Shown here: piece after piece, positions 4,207 to 6,355 of the stretch | How positions within the stretch are numbered: the stretch's first letter is position 1 | How the letters are laid out: the number at the start of each line of letters is the position of its first letter | Assembly (NCBI GenBank): GCA_023390415.1 | Contig: JAEWCW010000150.1 | Coordinates: 1 to 6,355 of the forward strand | DNA from: Pseudomonadota bacterium | GTDB taxonomy: Bacteria; Pseudomonadota; Alphaproteobacteria; Sphingomonadales; Sphingomonadaceae | Direction of reading: 5' to 3' | DNA length: 6,355 nucleotides | Translations under genes and position numbers: made by a program | Notes under the pieces: model-generated | What the model saw: only the letters and a program-made list of their open reading frames with translations | Database searches by the model: none | Told to the model about the DNA's origin: nothing

Positions 4207-6355
4207 TCAGGCCCTGAGCGTCGCGCCGATCTTCTCGGCTGCAGCGACGATCCTGTCCGCGACCGCCTTCAGCTCCGCCTCGGTGAAGCTTTTCTCGGTC
4301 GGCTGGAGGGTCACTTCGATCGCAAGCGATTTCTGCCCCTCCGGCACGCCATGGCCGGTGAAGACGTCGAACAGACGGGCGCCGGTGATCGCCTGCTTGT
4401 CGGCGCCGCGGACGGCGCGGAGAAGGCGCTCGGCTTCGAGATCGGCGGGGACGAGGAAGGCGAAATCGCGGGTCACCGCCTGGAGCGCGGGCGGCGCATA
4501 GGCGCTGCGCATCCGGGTCGTGCCGCCGCGCTTCTGCGGGATCGCGTCGAGAAAGACTTCGGCGGCGACGACCGGGCCGTCGAGATCGAAGGCCTTGATG
4601 GTCGCCGGGTGAAGCTCGCCGAACTCGACAAGGATCGTCTTCGGGCCTAGGCCGAGCCGGGCCGAGCGGCCGGGATGATAGACTCCGGAGGCCGGGGTGA
4701 GCACCTGGAGATTGTCGACCGGGGCGCCGGCGGCGGCGAGGATGGCGATCGCCTCCGCCTTGGCGTCATAGGCGTCGAAGCCGCCGCTCTTGCCGTCCTG
4801 CCAGTGGCGCGGCCCACGAGCCCCGGCGAGGACGAGGCCGAGAGTCGGCCGCTCCTCGGTGTCGAGATAGCGGCGGCCGACCTCGAACAGCCGGATGGTC
4901 TCGGCGCCGCGCGCGGCGTTGCGCGCCGCCGCCGAGAGCAGGCCGGGAAGGAGCGAAGGACGCATCGCCTTCAGCTCCTCGCTGATCGGGTTGGCGAGGA
5001 TCCAGGCGGAGCCGCCGAACGGCGCCGCCTCGGCCTCGGAGACGAAGCTCCAGGTCACCGCCTCGTTGAGCCCGCGCGCTGCAGCGGTGCGGCGCACCTT
5101 GCGCTCCAGCGTCTGCGCCGCGGTCGCGGTCGGCGTGGCCACCCCGGGGGCGCGGCGCAGCGGCGTCGAGGGCACCTTGTCGATGCCTTCGATCCGGATC
5201 ACCTCCTCGACGATGTCGGCCGAGCCGTCGACGTCGCGCCGCCAGGAGGGCATGCCGATCGTCCATTCGCCCGCGCCGGCCTGGACGGCGAAGCCGAGCC
5301 GGGCGAGGATGTCCTGCTGCCGCGCCTCTGCGACGTCGAGGCCGCCGAGCGTCTCCGCGCGTCGCGGATCGTAAGTCACCGTCCGCGGCTCCAGCGGCGG
5401 GCGGCCGGCGCGGACCACCTCGGACGCCTCGCCGCCGGCAAGCTCGATCGCCATCCGGGTCGCGATCGCGAGCCCGTCGTCGAGGAAGGCCGGATCGACC
5501 CCACGCTCGAAGCGGGTGCGCGCGTCCGAGGTCAAAGCGAGCTTCTGCCCGGTGCGGGCGATATGGTCGGGATCGAAATAGGCGCATTCGATGAGGATGT
5601 CGGTGGTCGCCTCGGTGACCCCCGAATGCTCGCCGCCCATGATGCCGCCGATATCGTGGACGCCGCGATCGTCGGCGATGACGGTCATCGTCTCGTCGAG
5701 CGTGTAGGTCTTGCCGTTCAGCGCCTCGACCGTCTCGCCGTTGCGCGCCCGGCGGGCGACCACGGCGCCTTCGAGCTTCGCGAGGTCGTAGACGTGGAGC
5801 GGGCGGCCGTAGCTCAGCATGACGTAATTGGTCATGTCGACCAGCGCCGAGATCGGGCGCTGGCCGACCGCCTTCAGCCGCTGCTGGAGCCAGGCCGGCG
5901 ACGGGCCGTTGCGGACGCCGCGGATGACTCGCCCGTAGAAGGCCGGACAGCCCGCCGGATCGTCGGTCCTGATCTCGATCGGGCAGGGGAAGGCGCCGGG
6001 AATTTGCGGCGCGTCGACCGGCTTCAGCGTGCCGAGCCCGGCGGCGGCGAGATCGCGCGCGATTCCGTGGACCCCCATCGCGTCCTGCCGGTTGGGGGTG
6101 ATCGCGACGTCGATGACCGGGTCGTCGAGGCCCGCATAAAGCGCGAAGGCGGCGCCGACCGGCGCATCGGCGGCAAGCTCGATGATCCCGTCATGCTCGT
6201 CGCCGAGCTGGAGCTCGCGCACCGAGCACATCATGCCGCGGCTCTCGACCCCGCGGATCGCCGCGACCTTCAGGGTGAGGTCGCTGCCCGGCACATAGGC
6301 GCCCGGCGCGCCGAACACGCCGCGCAGGCCCGCGCGCGCATTGGGCGCGCCGCAG
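4207..6355 (-). CDS. pheT: Phenylalanine--tRNA ligase beta subunit, 5' end missing
   Basis: Large subunit of the cytosolic (alpha-beta)2 enzyme that charges tRNA-Phe. The gene runs off the right edge; 715 codons are visible, and with a family length near 790-800 about 80-85 N-terminal residues are missing. The frame is open to the edge, reading CGAPNARAGLRGVFGAPGAY, so the GTG at 6318 is internal. Domains in order: the end of the EMAP-type tRNA-binding OB fold (6355 to about 6180), B3/B4 (about 5946-5419) with DMTNYVMLSYGRPLH and IGGIMGGE, the motif RFERGVDP (5514-5491), B5 (about 5391-5170) ending SWRRDVDGSADIVEEVIRI, the catalytic-like core (about 5112-4534) with LNEAVTWSF and EVGRRY, and the anticodon-binding FDX-ACB domain (4494-4210) with RDFAFLVP and FTEAELKAV. 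Nothing appears broken. The partner pheS would be expected just beyond the right edge, upstream of pheT; this is inference. Its stop is 3 bases from that of the convergent GH84 gene. Confidence 0.97.
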   Translation of the reverse strand, partial: CGAPNARAGLRGVFGAPGAYVPGSDLTLKVAAIRGVESRGMMCSVRELQLGDEHDGIIELAADAPVGAAFALYAGLDDPVIDVAITPNRQDAMGVHGIARDLAAAGLGTLKPVDAPQIPGAFPCPIEIRTDDPAGCPAFYGRVIRGVRNGPSPAWLQQRLKAVGQRPISALVDMTNYVMLSYGRPLHVYDLAKLEGAVVARRARNGETVEALNGKTYTLDETMTVIADDRGVHDIGGIMGGEHSGVTEATTDILIECAYFDPDHIARTGQKLALTSDARTRFERGVDPAFLDDGLAIATRMAIELAGGEASEVVRAGRPPLEPRTVTYDPRRAETLGGLDVAEARQQDILARLGFAVQAGAGEWTIGMPSWRRDVDGSADIVEEVIRIEGIDKVPSTPLRRAPGVATPTATAAQTLERKVRRTAAARGLNEAVTWSFVSEAEAAPFGGSAWILANPISEELKAMRPSLLPGLLSAAARNAARGAETIRLFEVGRRYLDTEERPTLGLVLAGARGPRHWQDGKSGGFDAYDAKAEAIAILAAAGAPVDNLQVLTPASGVYHPGRSARLGLGPKTILVEFGELHPATIKAFDLDGPVVAAEVFLDAIPQKRGGTTRMRSAYAPPALQAVTRDFAFLVPADLEAERLLRAVRGADKQAITGARLFDVFTGHGVPEGQKSLAIEVTLQPTEKSFTEAELKAVADRIVAAAEKIGATLRA

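Noticed and set aside
4644..4653. Perfect 10-base palindrome GGCCTAGGCC inside pheT
   Set aside because: It contains the rare CTAG tetramer, but it lies in conserved coding sequence (GLGPK region) and a single copy does not support a binding site.
4766..5587. Minus-strand open frame of 273 codons inside pheT in another frame
   Set aside because: Arg-rich shadow of pheT, which has all its domains in the main frame.
6316..6318. GTG at 6318 as the start of pheT
   Set aside because: The frame continues to the window edge with conserved PheT sequence (CGAPNARAGLRG), so the true start lies outside the window.

Overview
The window is a high-GC, gene-dense segment that looks like an alphaproteobacterial chromosome. 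Protein style and gene order suggest a sphingomonad (Sphingomonadales), but this is my inference from recognition; no database search was possible. There are no mobile elements, CRISPR arrays, tRNAs or rRNAs that I can support. Six genes are recognisable by family, plus one truncated small zinc-ribbon gene at the left edge.

Layout. At the left edge (1-157, minus strand) is the start of a gene for an MJ0042-type zinc-ribbon protein, cut by the window. A 172-base divergent intergenic region (158-329) separates it from a plus-strand operon of five tightly packed genes: ftsE (330-1040), ftsX (1037-1924), a YdcF/DUF218 membrane protein (1921-2463), a PlsC-type lysophosphatidate acyltransferase (2463-3161) and a GH84-family beta-N-acetylglucosaminidase (3151-4203). 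Every junction in the operon is an overlap (4, 4, 1 and 11 bases), so the five genes are probably transcribed together and translationally coupled. The operon ends 3 bases from the stop codon of pheT, which runs on the minus strand (4207-6355) and leaves the window on the right without its first ~80-85 codons.

How the genes fit together. FtsE and FtsX form the ABC-type complex that links the divisome to activation of peptidoglycan hydrolases. The YdcF-like protein belongs to a family with envelope roles (ElyC, SanA), and PlsC makes phosphatidic acid for membrane phospholipid. The operon therefore reads as an envelope and cell-division unit. The last member, a compact GH84 enzyme without a signal peptide, is the least expected. 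It keeps the full set of catalytic and sugar-binding residues known from O-GlcNAcases and is predicted to act in the cytoplasm. Its substrate cannot be told from sequence. PheT is an unrelated housekeeping translation gene.

Most of the window is ordinary core genome. The points worth a second look are the GH84 gene in an ftsEX operon, the overlapping architecture, the nearly abutting convergent stops with pheT, and a GANTC (CcrM-type) methylation site in the divergent control region.
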